DNA of 64,000 nt from an uncultured Paracoccaceae bacterium. Its GTDB lineage: Bacteria > Pseudomonadota > Alphaproteobacteria > Rhodobacterales > Rhodobacteraceae. Location: the NCBI GenBank assembly GCA_943787985.1, contig CALSOO010000004.1, forward strand, positions 1,116,001-1,180,000, in the 5' to 3' direction. Below are positions 53,957-63,069 of this stretch, piece by piece; the first letter of the stretch is position 1; every line of letters begins with the position of its first letter. Made by a program: the position numbers and the translations under genes. The notes beneath the pieces were generated by a model. That model saw only the letters and a list, made by a program, of their open reading frames with translations. It had not been told where the DNA came from and did not search any database.

Positions 53957-54535
53957 TCAGGGTTGCAGATATTTGCGCGCAATATCCGTCGCTTGCTCGA
54001 CGCCTAAAATAGGAGGCAGCAACGTCAGGATGTCGCCATTGCCGTCCAACAAATGGATGAATGATCCATGTGCATAGATCCAACCGTGCTCGGGGTCCTG
54101 AAACAGGGGCGTAATTTCGACTGAAAAGGCCTTGTATGCTTGCGCCAGTGCTGCTGTGTCGCCAGTCAATCCGATATAGTCGGGATGCAGCGCCGCGAGA
54201 GGCTCTGCCATGGTGTCCACGTTGTCCTGATCCGGTGCGATGGTGATCATCACAGGCGTCACTTTGATCCCGTCAGCAGCCAATGCTTCGGTCACTTCGG
54301 CCATCATTGGCATAGCGGCGGTGCAGATATCAGGGCAGTTGATATAGCCAAAAAACACCAGTTGCGCGCGCGCATCCGGATCGGCCTGGGTGCGTGGATT
54401 TCCAAATTGGTCGATCAATGCGTAATCACCGCCCAAAGCGAGCGGAAAACTGTCTGTTGCAAAAGCCGGGACGGACGAGGCCAGCAATGCGACCCCGAGC
54501 GCTCCGGCTTTCAGCGCATCAGACAGTCCGCGCAT
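53957..54535 (-). CDS. SCO1/SenC family copper-binding protein
   Basis: 192 residues from ATG 54535. A signal peptide or anchor (ALKAGALGVALLASSVPAFA) precedes a thioredoxin fold with the copper motif CPDIC in GYINCPDICTAAMP and the distal His ligand in AHGSFIHLL. SCO proteins deliver copper to the CuA site of cytochrome oxidase or act as thiol reductants. Here it is not beside oxidase genes but is the last of three coupled genes whose first two encode Cys-rich secreted proteins; its start overlaps the previous stop (TGATG). Confidence 0.9.
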   Translation of the reverse strand: MRGLSDALKAGALGVALLASSVPAFATDSFPLALGGDYALIDQFGNPRTQADPDARAQLVFFGYINCPDICTAAMPMMAEVTEALAADGIKVTPVMITIAPDQDNVDTMAEPLAALHPDYIGLTGDTAALAQAYKAFSVEITPLFQDPEHGWIYAHGSFIHLLDGNGDILTLLPPILGVEQATDIARKYLQP

Positions 54536-55095
54536 CAAAAGTTTTCCTCGATATACGCCGCATCCGCTTCCAGACCCAAGCCAAGGTAGCCTTCGGTTGC
54601 GATGATGTCCTTGATGCGTGGATCGCGGCGAAACCATGGACCTTTTCCAGCGGCCTCGGGATTGGCTTTGGCCCATTCCTTGGTCCATTTATTGGCTTTG
54701 TTGACTGTTCCATCTGCGGTGGTGACGGTTTGGACCAAATAGATATTTTTGGCGTCTAAATCCTCGTCTTCGATCAGCAAACCATCAACGGTGACCGTCT
54801 GGCCGCAATAAGGCAGCAGATCTGTGGCCGCGCCGGTAAAGGCGGGTTGGTTGTTTTTGAGCGGCAGCACCATGACATCATCTACAGTTCTCAACAGACC
54901 CAGTTGCCGTGTGCCTTCTCCACAGTTGTCAGGGCAATCCCCTGTCAGATCGCACAGCAAATCCACCACTTTGGCTTCAAAGCGCGCGGGCTGCTCGGCG
55001 TACAGGTTCCAGGTCTTGGCCTGCGATCCGTCGGAAAAATCCTGCGCCGCAAGGGGGCTGGCGAAAAGGGTGATCAATGCAATAATACGTTTCAT
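54535..55095 (-). CDS. Secreted Cys-rich protein of the SCO operon (larger paralogue)
   Basis: 186 residues with a signal peptide (MKRIIALITLFASPLAAQ). The core reads KVVDLLCDLTGDCPDNCGEG, then TRQLGLL and DDVMVLPLKN, with further Cys in LLPYCGQTVTVDG. The pattern of strands around a WC/LC turn resembles the 148-residue protein encoded just upstream, suggesting two diverged copies of one OB-like secreted fold. Cys groups could bind copper or form disulfides. The C-terminal third is charged and helical. No family name known to me. Coupled to both neighbours by overlapping stop/start codons. Confidence 0.72.
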   Translation of the reverse strand: MKRIIALITLFASPLAAQDFSDGSQAKTWNLYAEQPARFEAKVVDLLCDLTGDCPDNCGEGTRQLGLLRTVDDVMVLPLKNNQPAFTGAATDLLPYCGQTVTVDGLLIEDEDLDAKNIYLVQTVTTADGTVNKANKWTKEWAKANPEAAGKGPWFRRDPRIKDIIATEGYLGLGLEADAAYIEENF

Positions 55096-55538
55096 TGTTT
55101 CGGATCCGGTATCGAGAATGGAGGGATATTGCCGTAATCGTCATGTGTCGGGTTCTGGATATCCAGATCTGAAACGACGTCGGCCACGACCAGATAGTTC
55201 AGCCCGTCACGGGCATAGAGCATCCCGTCCGCCTCAACCGTATGAGCGGCCAGGCGCAGGGCTGTGTCGCCACCGTTCATGTTTCCGTCGCCCGGCATTT
55301 TGAGAACCATATACACGGTCCCGTCTTCCGCCAGAATTCCGACAGGGATACCACCGGCGCTGCACCAAAGGGCACAGGTGTGATGCGCACTTCCGACAAC
55401 GGCATCAGGTCCCCCCATCACACCGGAGTAATAGCACCAGGTGTCGATGATTTCGCCTTTGATCTGCACGCGCGTGCCTTCAGAGGCCAGCGCAGGAAGC
55501 GTGAAACACGCCAGCATTAAGCTTAGTAGGAGTCGCAT
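55092..55538 (-). CDS. Secreted Cys/His protein of the SCO operon (smaller paralogue)
   Basis: 148 residues with a signal peptide (MRLLLSLMLACFTLPALAS). The mature part shows IKGEIIDTWCYYSGVMGG, then AHHTCALWCSAGGIPVGIL and TVYMVLKMPGDGNMNGGD. Two His and three Cys are placed as possible metal ligands (H-H-x-C-x3-C). It heads a three-gene unit ending with an SCO protein, and overlaps the next gene by ATGA. Similar domains occur, as I recall, with cytochrome or nitrous-oxide-type proteins, but the function is not established. Confidence 0.72.
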   Translation of the reverse strand: MRLLLSLMLACFTLPALASEGTRVQIKGEIIDTWCYYSGVMGGPDAVVGSAHHTCALWCSAGGIPVGILAEDGTVYMVLKMPGDGNMNGGDTALRLAAHTVEADGMLYARDGLNYLVVADVVSDLDIQNPTHDDYGNIPPFSIPDPKQ

Positions 55539-55910
55539 ATATGTCCCTCATATGATCGGTTACAGTTCGACCATAGCAAGGTATATTCCGGAGAATAGCG
55601 TTTCTTTCAAACGAACGGTTGGATTTGAAGGTTTCCCGCGGATTTTTGCCCATGGATGAGGTCCGGACTTAAATGCCCTGAGCCGCGATGTGGCTGGCTA
55701 TTCAGCGGTGCCTTGAGATGGAGTATTGTTTGGTTTTCGCGGTGTCGCGGGCGACTTGCCGAGCGTCTTCATGCTCTTCGCGGGTGATCTTTCGGACGTA
55801 CGCAAGAAGAAGACAATCTTCCCACCACGCTCGAAAGCCACAGCTGTGTTGCTACTTACCAGGTAGTTCGCTGCTTCTGCAAAAAAGCCCCCCAGCATCA
55901 TCAAACGCAT
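55539..55910. other. 372-bp stretch without a supportable gene
   Basis: Base composition drops in GC here relative to the preceding genes. A 70-residue minus-strand frame (55698-55910) lacks a ribosome-binding site and homology. I see no terminator, tRNA or clear repeat. It marks the passage from core genes into the degraded mobile region. Confidence 0.5.
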
Positions 55911-56527
55911 TCACAATAAAAACTGACTGCCTAATGGGCTACTACCCAAAAAGTCTGCGTCATTTACAATAAGTGACGGAGTAATTTCTCGGCTAACCGA
56001 CTCTTTTGCTAATTCCAAAATATTTGCGGCTGACACAACGACTCCGGGATTGGCGTTGCCAGGCCCAATCGTAACTGTTCGGGTAATTAACCCACTTTGT
56101 AGATCTTCTTCGTGTGCATAACCTAGCCCACTTTTTCCCATGGCAATGTGACCACCTGGGCCAACCGTATATCCAGAAGCATCGTCAATTGACGTGCCAT
56201 TTGAAACAATGCCAACTTCAACTACTGCGCCGTAAGTATTGTAGCCTTAGGTTTGCCGTCAGCATCAAGGATCGACTCACCAGTATTATTTTTAAAGTCA
56301 TAATACACGCCCACTTCAGAAACATCGTCAAGGCCGGTTATCACCACGCTTCCACTATCTGTTTCTAGGACAGACCAAGTAAGCCCATCATATTGGACGC
56401 CACCAACTGATACTTCCCCCAGCTTTCGGAGCGCATAGCTTACCCCAACCTTTTGTGGGCCACCGTATTTTGGAGTATTAACCTCCGCGTGAACGCCATT
56501 AGTTGCGACTAGTTGGTCCCAATTCAT
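55911..56527 (-). pseudogene. Orphan low-GC gene, one frameshift
   Basis: ATG 56527 (GGAG upstream) opens MNWDQLVATNGVHAEVNTPK; the frame stops at 56222. The other frame continues without a break in character: GYNTYGAVVEVGIVSNGTSI, DDASGYTVGPGGHIAMGKSG and so on to the stop at 55911. A single missing G in CCTAAGGCTAC (56247-56257, minus strand) would join them into about 205 residues. The sequence is Gly/Val-rich and beta-like; the family is unknown. Gene order and overlaps suggest one operon with the two genes upstream. Confidence 0.5.
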
Positions 56528-56528
56528 C

Positions 56529-56816
56529 TCATTTTCTCCAGAATTTTTGACGTTTGTAAATTGATGAAACCACAACGGTGACAAAAACAAGTGGTATCCA
56601 TCTTTTCAAGCTGTTCGCTTTGTATAAAAAAGCAGTGCTTTCATTCCAGAGGCCTTCGCTATCGCGAAGTAAAAGGAAGTAATCTCCATCGACAATTTTT
56701 TGATCGACTACTATCCCTCCAGATAAGAAGTAGACTGTCAAAACAAGAACTAAGCATCCAAGTAGTAAAGTCGCTTGAAACAACTTAAGCATTAGAAAAC
56801 CAACCGCCACTCTCAT
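56529..56816 (-). CDS. Small membrane protein, unknown
   Basis: 95 residues from ATG 56816, in a TGATG overlap with the end of the RTX-like gene. Two hydrophobic segments (FLMLKLFQATLLLGCLVLVLTVYF and RWIPLVFVTVVVSSIY) flank a 35-residue loop with Asp/Gly residues. Low GC. No homologue comes to mind. It is followed by the frameshifted orphan gene after two bases. Could be an immunity or export helper, on position only. Confidence 0.5.
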   Translation of the reverse strand: MRVAVGFLMLKLFQATLLLGCLVLVLTVYFLSGGIVVDQKIVDGDYFLLLRDSEGLWNESTAFLYKANSLKRWIPLVFVTVVVSSIYKRQKFWRK

Positions 56817-56971
56817 CACAAAAAGACAAAGTAATCCTCCCCCAATTCTGCTGCCGTCCAGCCTTCAAAGCTCAGCGATCCATTCGCCCATGTCACGGCC
56901 ACTTCATCGGTTCCGTCCACAAAGGTCAAATCGGCGAAGGTCACACCGTAGAACTTCAGCACATCTTCGCC
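56816..56971 (-). pseudogene. C-terminal fragment of an RTX/haemolysin-type calcium-binding protein
   Basis: On the minus strand the last codons read YGEDVLKFYGVTFADLTFVD, then GTDEVAVTWANGSLSFEGWT and AAELGEDYFVFL, ending TGA at 56816. The pattern (GEDVLxFxGVxFADL...F.G) is that of the tail of RTX repeat exoproteins. The frame is broken upstream by a TGA at about 56985 where the IS66 region begins, so the 5' part of the gene is gone. Its stop overlaps the next gene's ATG. Confidence 0.55.
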
Positions 56972-57050
56972 GTAAGCGTTTCACTCAGCATGACGTAGAT
57001 AGTGAAGGAAAACCTTGCAATGCGAACGCGGGAGTAACGTAAGCGCCCCT

Positions 57051-58553
57051 TCACCGCTTATAGTTCCACGGTAGCAGCTCATCAGTCCTGTTGATCTTGT
57101 GGTCGGCGATGCGGGTGAGTACGTCAGTGAGCCAAGCTTGCGGATCGTCGTTGTTGAGTTTTGCGGTTTCCATGAGGGTGTAGATGATGGCTGCAGATTT
57201 GCCGCCGCGCTCGGAGCCCACGAACATGTAGTTTTTGCGGCCAATGGCGATGCCGCGCATGGAACGTTCTGCGGTGTTGTTGTCCAGCTCCAGAAAGCCG
57301 TGATCCAAATAGCCGCGCAGCCGCTTCATGCGGGTCAATGCGTATCTGATGGCATTAGCCAATGGCGTTTTCCCCGACAGCTTGGGCAGCTCGCTTTGTA
57401 GCCAGCTTTCCAGATCATCGAGAATGGGCTTTGCTTTTTGCTGTCGCAATGCGACGCGCTGATCGGGTGGCGATCCTCGTGCTTCTTTCTCGACCGCATA
57501 GAGCTGCGCGATGCGCTGGATGGCTTGTTCCGCGACATGCGACCCTTGGGATTTGAACACATCCACGAACTTACGGCGGATGTGTGCCATGCAGGCTATT
57601 TCTTTGACTTTGCCTGAACGATACAGCTCTTCAAATCTTGCATAGCCATCCGCATGCATCCAGCCTTGATATCCTTTGAGATGTTCATTGGGACGGATGC
57701 CTTTGCGGTCTGGTGTGAACTGATACCATGCGGCGGGTGATGTCTTGCTGCCCCAAGGGCGCTCATCTCGTCCGTACGCCCAGAAGCGAGCTGTCTTTGT
57801 TTTACCATTGCCAGGGGCCAACATCTTGACGGGCGTATCATCCGCAAAGATGGCCTGACCGGCGAGCACATACCGTTTGATGGCCTCGGCCAGTGGTTGC
57901 AGCAGTGCGGCAACTTTACCGACCCACCCCGCCAGTGTGGAACGATCCAAGTGTAAACCTTCGCGCGCAAAGATTTGCACTTGGCGGTATAGCGGCAGGT
58001 GATCCATGTATTTGTTGATCAGCACATGAGCTAAGAACCCTGGGCCGGGAATGCCCTTCTCAATTGGGCGCGACGGCATTGGTGCTTGGCTGATGCACTC
58101 ACAATCCTTGCAGGCCATGCGGGGGCGGATGATCTGGTTCACAACAAAACGACCGGGGACGTATTCCAACTCATCGGTTGTATCACGTCCAAGTTCGCGT
58201 AGCGCACCACCGCAGTCGGTGCAGGCATCACCGGCTGACAACAGCTGCTCGACGCGTGGCAGGTGATCAGGCAAGGGTCTACGCTTCGGCTTAGCCTTTG
58301 TGTCGCCATCGGCGTTCTGGGGCGGCTCCGACGGTGCGCTGGCAGCCTCTGCTACTTCTTCGTCTTCAAGTCGCAACTGCAGCTGGTCGATGCCTTCAAC
58401 CTTTGACCCGAACCGATGCGTATTCTGGCCCGCCACTTGGTGGCGCAGCTTCTCAATCAACAGATCACGGTTCTTCAGCTCAGCCAGTAATCCAACTGTA
58501 AACTCACGCAGTTCGACGGGTTCAGAAGGGATGATATCGGGGCTGTTAGACAT
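57051..58553 (-). CDS. tnpC: IS66 transposase TnpC
   Basis: 500 residues from ATG 58553. An N-terminal leucine-zipper-like region ([20 protein letters not shown]) is followed by a zinc-binding segment (CTDCGGAL and CKDCECIS) and the DDE catalytic domain ([26 protein letters not shown], then [20 protein letters not shown] holding the final Glu). Full length for the family. Ends 12 bp from the element terminus. Confidence 0.95.
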   Translation of the reverse strand: MSNSPDIIPSEPVELREFTVGLLAELKNRDLLIEKLRHQVAGQNTHRFGSKVEGIDQLQLRLEDEEVAEAASAPSEPPQNADGDTKAKPKRRPLPDHLPRVEQLLSAGDACTDCGGALRELGRDTTDELEYVPGRFVVNQIIRPRMACKDCECISQAPMPSRPIEKGIPGPGFLAHVLINKYMDHLPLYRQVQIFAREGLHLDRSTLAGWVGKVAALLQPLAEAIKRYVLAGQAIFADDTPVKMLAPGNGKTKTARFWAYGRDERPWGSKTSPAAWYQFTPDRKGIRPNEHLKGYQGWMHADGYARFEELYRSGKVKEIACMAHIRRKFVDVFKSQGSHVAEQAIQRIAQLYAVEKEARGSPPDQRVALRQQKAKPILDDLESWLQSELPKLSGKTPLANAIRYALTRMKRLRGYLDHGFLELDNNTAERSMRGIAIGRKNYMFVGSERGGKSAAIIYTLMETAKLNNDDPQAWLTDVLTRIADHKINRTDELLPWNYKR

Positions 58554-58621
58554 GCGTTCATATACCTGATGTGGCGGCCAGCGTGAATCCCTGAAGCGCC
58601 GAATGCCCAATAAATATTGAC

Positions 58622-58969
58622 CTATCCAACCTGCAATGGCCGCCATGTCTTTTGTGGCATGCGCCAGTCGATGCCTTCCAACAACATTGATAGTTGCGCA
58701 GGTGTCACGTTGATCTTGCCGTCCTTTGCCGCAGGCCAGACGAAACGGCCTTTCTCTAAACGCTTGGAGAACAGGCACGCACCTTGGCTATCCCACCAGA
58801 TGATCTTCAACAGATCACCACGACGGCCACGGAAGACAAACAGATGGCCCGAGTACGGGTCTTCGGCCAATACCGTTGATGCTTGTGAGGCCAGTGTATT
58901 GAACCCGCGCCGCATGTCCGTCACGCCCGCCGCAAGCCAAACACGTGTGTTACTCGGAAAAGGGATCAT
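58622..58969 (-). CDS. tnpB: IS66 accessory protein TnpB
   Basis: 115 residues from ATG 58969 with the family core [20 protein letters not shown] and [18 protein letters not shown]. Normal length for TnpB. The frame is open upstream through an integrase fragment, so a long fused protein could be made from transcription that enters from the integrase side. Confidence 0.9.
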   Translation of the reverse strand: MIPFPSNTRVWLAAGVTDMRRGFNTLASQASTVLAEDPYSGHLFVFRGRRGDLLKIIWWDSQGACLFSKRLEKGRFVWPAAKDGKINVTPAQLSMLLEGIDWRMPQKTWRPLQVG

Positions 58970-60146
58970 GCGCTCAACCCTTCGACCACCTGCGGGTTGT
59001 TCACTCAGATAACTTGCCCATGCCTGCATCATTGGCCGGCGCTTATCCAACAGGTCGCTCCGGTCATATGCCTGACGGGCACTGTTGCCGATGGTGTGGC
59101 TTAGGGCGCGTTCTGCGCTGTCAGCGTCGTATGAGGTTTGTTCAGCCACCCAAGTACGGAAAGTGGTGCGGAAACCATGTGCGTCGACCTCGTAGCTCAA
59201 GCTGCGGATCAGTTTCACAAAGGTGTTTTCCGAGATTGGCTTGCCGTGCTTTGATCCCGCGAACATCAAGTCGCTGCGATCTGACAGGCCGCGGGCCTCC
59301 ATCAGAATTTGAAACGCTCGATCTGAAAGTGGCACTTGATGCGTTTGGCCGGTCTTCATTTCGTCGCCATTGATCGTCCAGACCTTGCTGTCTTCATCGA
59401 CCTGGTCCCAGCGCGCCGTGCGCACCTCTTTGGGTCTGGATGCGCACAGGATCATAAATTCTATGGCCAGCTTTGTACGCGGATGCGCGTTCGATGCTTG
59501 AATTGCTGTGACACACTGTGCTGCGTCTGTGTAGGCCAAGGCTTTGCGGTGCGTGACTTTCTTGACCTGCTTGGGCAATCCCTCTGTGGCGGCTTCTACG
59601 GGGTTCTGGGTGCGATACCCTCGCGCCATTGACCACTTCATCACAACTTCGATGCGCTGCTTCACACGACCCGCTGTTTCCGCCTTTTCCAACCAGATCG
59701 GGGACAGTGCGCTCAGATACATGGTGGCTTTCAATGTTGGACACCAGCAGATCACCCAGCGCAGGGAAGGCGTAGGTTTCAAGCGTGTTGATGAATTGTT
59801 GGGCGTGCTTGGGATTTGACCAGCCAGCCTTGCGGATTTCCAGCACTTTGTAACAGGCTTCACGGAAGGTCGGGACATTCTGATTGCGCCGACGTTCAGC
59901 GATGGGGTCTCCGCCCTCTTTGGCGACCCTACGGGCTTCCAATGCTGACCGCCGCGCCATTTCCAACGTGACGACGGGATAACCGCCCAAACCAATCTCA
60001 CGACGCTTGCCTTGGATCGAAATTCTGGCGAACCACTGCTTTGCGCCGCTTTCTTGTGAGACGAGCTATAGACCGCCACCATCACCGATTTTGCCTGTAC
60101 CTTTGAGATTTTGGACCTTCGCATCGGTCAGTTTGTGCAGCGCCAT
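58970..60146 (-). pseudogene. P4-type tyrosine integrase (DUF4102), stop codon and frameshift
   Basis: From ATG 60146 the N-terminus reads [26 protein letters not shown], then an in-frame TAG (60068-60066) where family members have Tyr or Trp, then [21 protein letters not shown] net one-base shift near 59705-59725 separates ...NIESHHV from [20 protein letters not shown]. Catalytic residues of the C-terminal domain remain: [13 protein letters not shown] (Arg), [10 protein letters not shown] (His, Arg) and [15 protein letters not shown] (Tyr). The C-terminus then continues in frame into IS66 tnpB. Such integrases insert islands at tRNA genes; none is adjacent here. Confidence 0.8.
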
Positions 60147-60295
60147 ATCTCTACCCCCCATTCTACCCCACTTTATACATGAGATAGTATGAGAGTGGTT
60201 GATAGTTAATGAGAGGGTGAAGTTGAAAAAAAGCCATGTAAACAAGGGATACATGAGCGGACTTGACGCTATATGAATGTGTTTGAAAAGTTGAA

Positions 60296-60403
60296 ATGGC
60301 GGACAGAGAGCAACTTTGTTCGAACACCCTTTTTGAGGAATTGGAGAACTGGAATGATGTTCTCAAACCCCACAAAAAACACCTGCGAGGGCCACGCCCA
60401 TGA
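60296..60403 (+). CDS. Possible 35-residue ORF coupled to the mobC-like gene
   Basis: MADREQLCSNTLFEELENWN, then DVLKPHKKHLRGPRP, ending in an ATGA overlap with the mobC-like start. The central part is amphipathic and protein-like. No homologue is known to me, and the upstream region 60147-60295 is AT-rich and shows nothing else. Could be a small regulator of mobilisation genes or chance. Confidence 0.35.
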   Translation: MADREQLCSNTLFEELENWNDVLKPHKKHLRGPRP

Positions 60404-60567
60404 GCCGCCTTGCACCGTTTTCATTACGCCTTACCTCAGATGAACGATCTCAGCTTGAAGCCCAAGCTGGGTCAATGCCGCTGTCTTCGTATATCAAGTC
60501 CGTGGTTTTTGACGCTGAAGCTCCTAAATATCGGAAGCGGCGGAAACCACTGTCAATCGCAGAGTAA
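60400..60567 (+). pseudogene. MobC-like mobilisation protein, cut by IS21
   Basis: 55 residues: MSRLAPFSLRLTSDERSQLE, AQAGSMPLSSYIKSVVFDAE, then APKYRKRRKP, followed by five residues encoded inside the IS21 end. The N-terminal part has the ribbon-helix-helix pattern of MobC relaxosome proteins of alphaproteobacterial plasmids and integrative elements, which are normally over 100 residues. The insertion point is at 60551. It suggests a former mobilisable element. Confidence 0.55.
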
Positions 60568-60714
60568 AAAGGGGCCAAGTCGCGGCTTAAAACGGGTCCA
60601 CTGAGCTATCGCTTTTTGTGCGCTTTGGCGCGAGTGCTCCCCATATAGCTAACGCGTGCCAAAGCGCATGTTGGCCCTTTGGCCAACATTATTTTGATCT
60701 GGATAGAGCTTTGA

Positions 60715-61467
60715 TTACTTTTGCTTGCTGCGGCTGTGTTTGAGACGGTAACTTTCGCCGTTCATCTCGAGAATGTGGACGTGGTGGGTCAAGCGATCCA
60801 GCAATGCGCCGGTCAGGCGCTCGGAGCCGAAGACTTCAGTCCATTCGTCGAAGGGCAGATTTGATGTGATGATGATGGATCCGCGCTCATAGCATTGGGA
60901 TATGACCTCGAAGAGGAGCTCCGCGCCAGATTTGCTGAGCGGCACGAAGCCCAACTCGTCGATGATCAACAGGTTTTGACTGGTGAGTTGTTTCTGCAGG
61001 CGTTGCAACCTTCGCTCATCTTGCGCCTCGATCAGGTCATGGACCAATGCCGCAGCCGTCGTGAAGCGCACCTTCAGCCCTCTTTGGCATGCGGCCAATC
61101 CAAGCCCCAAAGCGATATGTGTTTTGCCAGTCCCTGATGGTCCAAGGGCGATGATGTTTTCTCTGCGATCCATATACTCACACCGCGCCAGCTCCATGGT
61201 CAGAGGCTTGTTCAGGCTGGGCATTATCTTGAAGTCAAAGCTGTCCAGACTTTTGGTGCTGGGGAACTTGGCGGCCTTGATGCGCCGTTCAATCATTCGC
61301 CGTTCGCGGTCAATCAGCTCCATCTCACATAGCCGCGCCAGATATTGGACGTGGTCTTTGTTCTCGGCGGCACAAAGCTGTGCTTGCTTTGCGTACTCTC
61401 CTTTGAACGTCGGCAAACGCAATGTCTTGAGGTGGTGATGCAGCAGGATTTGAGGCGCGTCGGTCAT
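60715..61467 (-). CDS. istB: IS21 helper ATPase IstB
   Basis: 250 residues from ATG 61467, overlapping the istA stop by ATGA. AAA+ motifs: Walker A GPSGTGKTHIALGLG, Walker B NLLIIDELGFVPLS, and the sensor segment GSIIITSNLPFDEW. It regulates target selection and activates the IstA transposase. Typical length. Confidence 0.95.
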   Translation of the reverse strand: MTDAPQILLHHHLKTLRLPTFKGEYAKQAQLCAAENKDHVQYLARLCEMELIDRERRMIERRIKAAKFPSTKSLDSFDFKIMPSLNKPLTMELARCEYMDRRENIIALGPSGTGKTHIALGLGLAACQRGLKVRFTTAAALVHDLIEAQDERRLQRLQKQLTSQNLLIIDELGFVPLSKSGAELLFEVISQCYERGSIIITSNLPFDEWTEVFGSERLTGALLDRLTHHVHILEMNGESYRLKHSRSKQK

Positions 61468-62963
61468 GCCGCTGTCCCTCCCATCAGGCTCATGTAGCTG
61501 GCCGGGCGGGTTGTGCCCACATTGGCCTTGGGCAAATACGGATAGAAGTCCAAATCCAGCCGTGGTGGTCGCTTTTCGACCCGACACAGCACAAGATGTT
61601 TAACAGCGTCATAACCGATCGCACCCAGATCAATGGCATGGCTGATTGCACCCTGCACGACGTCGACCTCGAAGGTTTCCAAAAGGCGCAGAACTTGCAC
61701 GTATTCCCGCTTGCCCGGTTTGCCCATTCGGGCTTCGAGCAGCCGGTGCAGGGTCGCGAAGACATCTGGCAAATCCCAGCCCTGTAACGGCGCGGCCTGA
61801 TCCAATGCACCAACCTTTTGTTCAATCAAAGGCAAAAAGTGGAGCGGGTCGAAGATCATATCTGCGGATGCATAGGATCGTTCGTGTCGTGCAATCACCT
61901 CATTGCCGCAACCGATCAGGACCTCATGCACAAAGCCACGCACATGGACGTCGTGATGCGCATACGCCACCGGCACAGAGTAATCATTGCCGCGATATCG
62001 CACCATCGAGATCGAGGTTGCCCGTGTACTGACATGATCGCAGGCTTCATATTCTGCGACGGGCAATCCCATCAGCGCATCCAAGTCGGACATCAAACGC
62101 TTACCGATGGACATGTCATGGCCGCGCAACGTATCGCCCTGACGCGCCAAACATTTCTCTTCCAGATGGGCGTTCAGATCATCAAAGCTGTCATAACGCG
62201 GCGCGGGCACCATGAAGTTGCGACGTGTGTAACCAACCATCCCCTCAACATTGCCTTTGTCGTTCCCGCGAGCGGGCCGCCCAAACTTGTCATCAAACAG
62301 GTAGTGCGACTGCAACTCTGTGAACCGACGCGTCCGGACACGGGTGCGCTCACCCAGAATCCGCGCCACGGCGATCTTGGTGTTATCGTAGAGAATGGAT
62401 TGGGGAATGCCGCCGAAGAAAGCAAAGGCCGACACGTGGCCATCGCAAAACGCCTCGGTCGTCTCAGCAGGATATCCCTTCACAAACACCGCATCCGAAT
62501 GCGGTAAACTCATCACAAAGAAGTGGATCTTGCATTCTACGCCGCCAATCACCCCAAGTGTCTCGCCAAAGTCCACTTGCGCGTGCCCTGGCCGATGCGA
62601 CAGCGGTACAAACACTTCTTTGGTGCGTCGCTTTTGTTCGCGCACGTAATAGGTCACCGTGGTCAGGCTGCCTGCGTATCCGTGTTCGTCGCGCAACCGT
62701 TCAAAAATCCGCTTCGCGGTGTGCCGCTGCTTTTTGATCAGGGCTTTATCCGTCCGCAAAATCTCATCAATGACACCGACATAACCATCAAGCGTTGGTC
62801 GCCGTGGGGCTTCTGAACGGCGATACCCTGGCGGCAAAGCATGACGCAGCATCTTCGCTATCGTCTTGCGGTCCTTGTTGAAATAACGGGCCGCCGCACG
62901 AACAGACATACCGTCCTTCAAACACGCACGGCGCACACGACTATAAATATCCACAGAATACAT
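61464..62963 (-). CDS. istA: IS21 transposase IstA
   Basis: 499 residues. An N-terminal HTH (VRAAARYFNKDRKTIAKML) binds the ends; the DDE domain shows HRPGHAQVDFGETLG (first Asp), IPQSILYDNTKIAVARIL (second Asp) and the region DKGNVEGMVGYTRRNF with the catalytic Glu. A C-terminal beta-barrel is followed by a charged tail. No frameshift, so the element is probably active. Confidence 0.95.
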   Translation of the reverse strand: MYSVDIYSRVRRACLKDGMSVRAAARYFNKDRKTIAKMLRHALPPGYRRSEAPRRPTLDGYVGVIDEILRTDKALIKKQRHTAKRIFERLRDEHGYAGSLTTVTYYVREQKRRTKEVFVPLSHRPGHAQVDFGETLGVIGGVECKIHFFVMSLPHSDAVFVKGYPAETTEAFCDGHVSAFAFFGGIPQSILYDNTKIAVARILGERTRVRTRRFTELQSHYLFDDKFGRPARGNDKGNVEGMVGYTRRNFMVPAPRYDSFDDLNAHLEEKCLARQGDTLRGHDMSIGKRLMSDLDALMGLPVAEYEACDHVSTRATSISMVRYRGNDYSVPVAYAHHDVHVRGFVHEVLIGCGNEVIARHERSYASADMIFDPLHFLPLIEQKVGALDQAAPLQGWDLPDVFATLHRLLEARMGKPGKREYVQVLRLLETFEVDVVQGAISHAIDLGAIGYDAVKHLVLCRVEKRPPRLDLDFYPYLPKANVGTTRPASYMSLMGGTAA

Positions 62964-63069
62964 CTCCCGCCCTCCGATAACTCGAAGGGCACAAACTGGC
63001 GGACTTTTACTCCGCTACAACCGCGCTAAGCAGTCGTTTCTGTGGCCCATTATTGCTCCGCGTTTTACA

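Larger units (their letters stand above)
57039..58970 (-). mobile_element. IS66 family element, 5' end (tnpA side) missing
   Basis: Contains tnpB (58622-58969) and tnpC (57051-58553) in the usual order but no tnpA. The tnpC-side end starts GTAAGCGCCCC at 57039, a normal IS66 terminus; another GTAAGCG lies at 56972 and could instead be the true end. No matching terminus is found beyond tnpB, where the sequence runs directly into an integrase gene. The element is therefore truncated and probably cannot move. Confidence 0.75.
60551..63069 (-). mobile_element. Complete IS21 family element
   Basis: The two ends are inverted repeats: TGTCAATCGCAGAGTAAAAA at 60551 and, read inwards from 63069, TGTAAAACGCGGAGCAATAA, both continuing into GGGCCA. 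19 of the first 27 positions match. Between them lie istA and istB in the normal coupled arrangement. The flanks (GGAAACCAC on the left, GTGGTGGCC on the right) show no direct target duplication, so the two sides probably no longer represent the original target. Confidence 0.85.

Noticed and set aside
55698-55910. 70-codon minus-strand frame
   Set aside because: No ribosome-binding site, no homology, composition unlike its neighbours.
56972-57038. GTAAGCG at 56972 as the definite IS66 end
   Set aside because: It matches the terminus but so does 57039, which continues with the more usual GCCCC and lies close to tnpC; without the other end or a target duplication the choice stays open.
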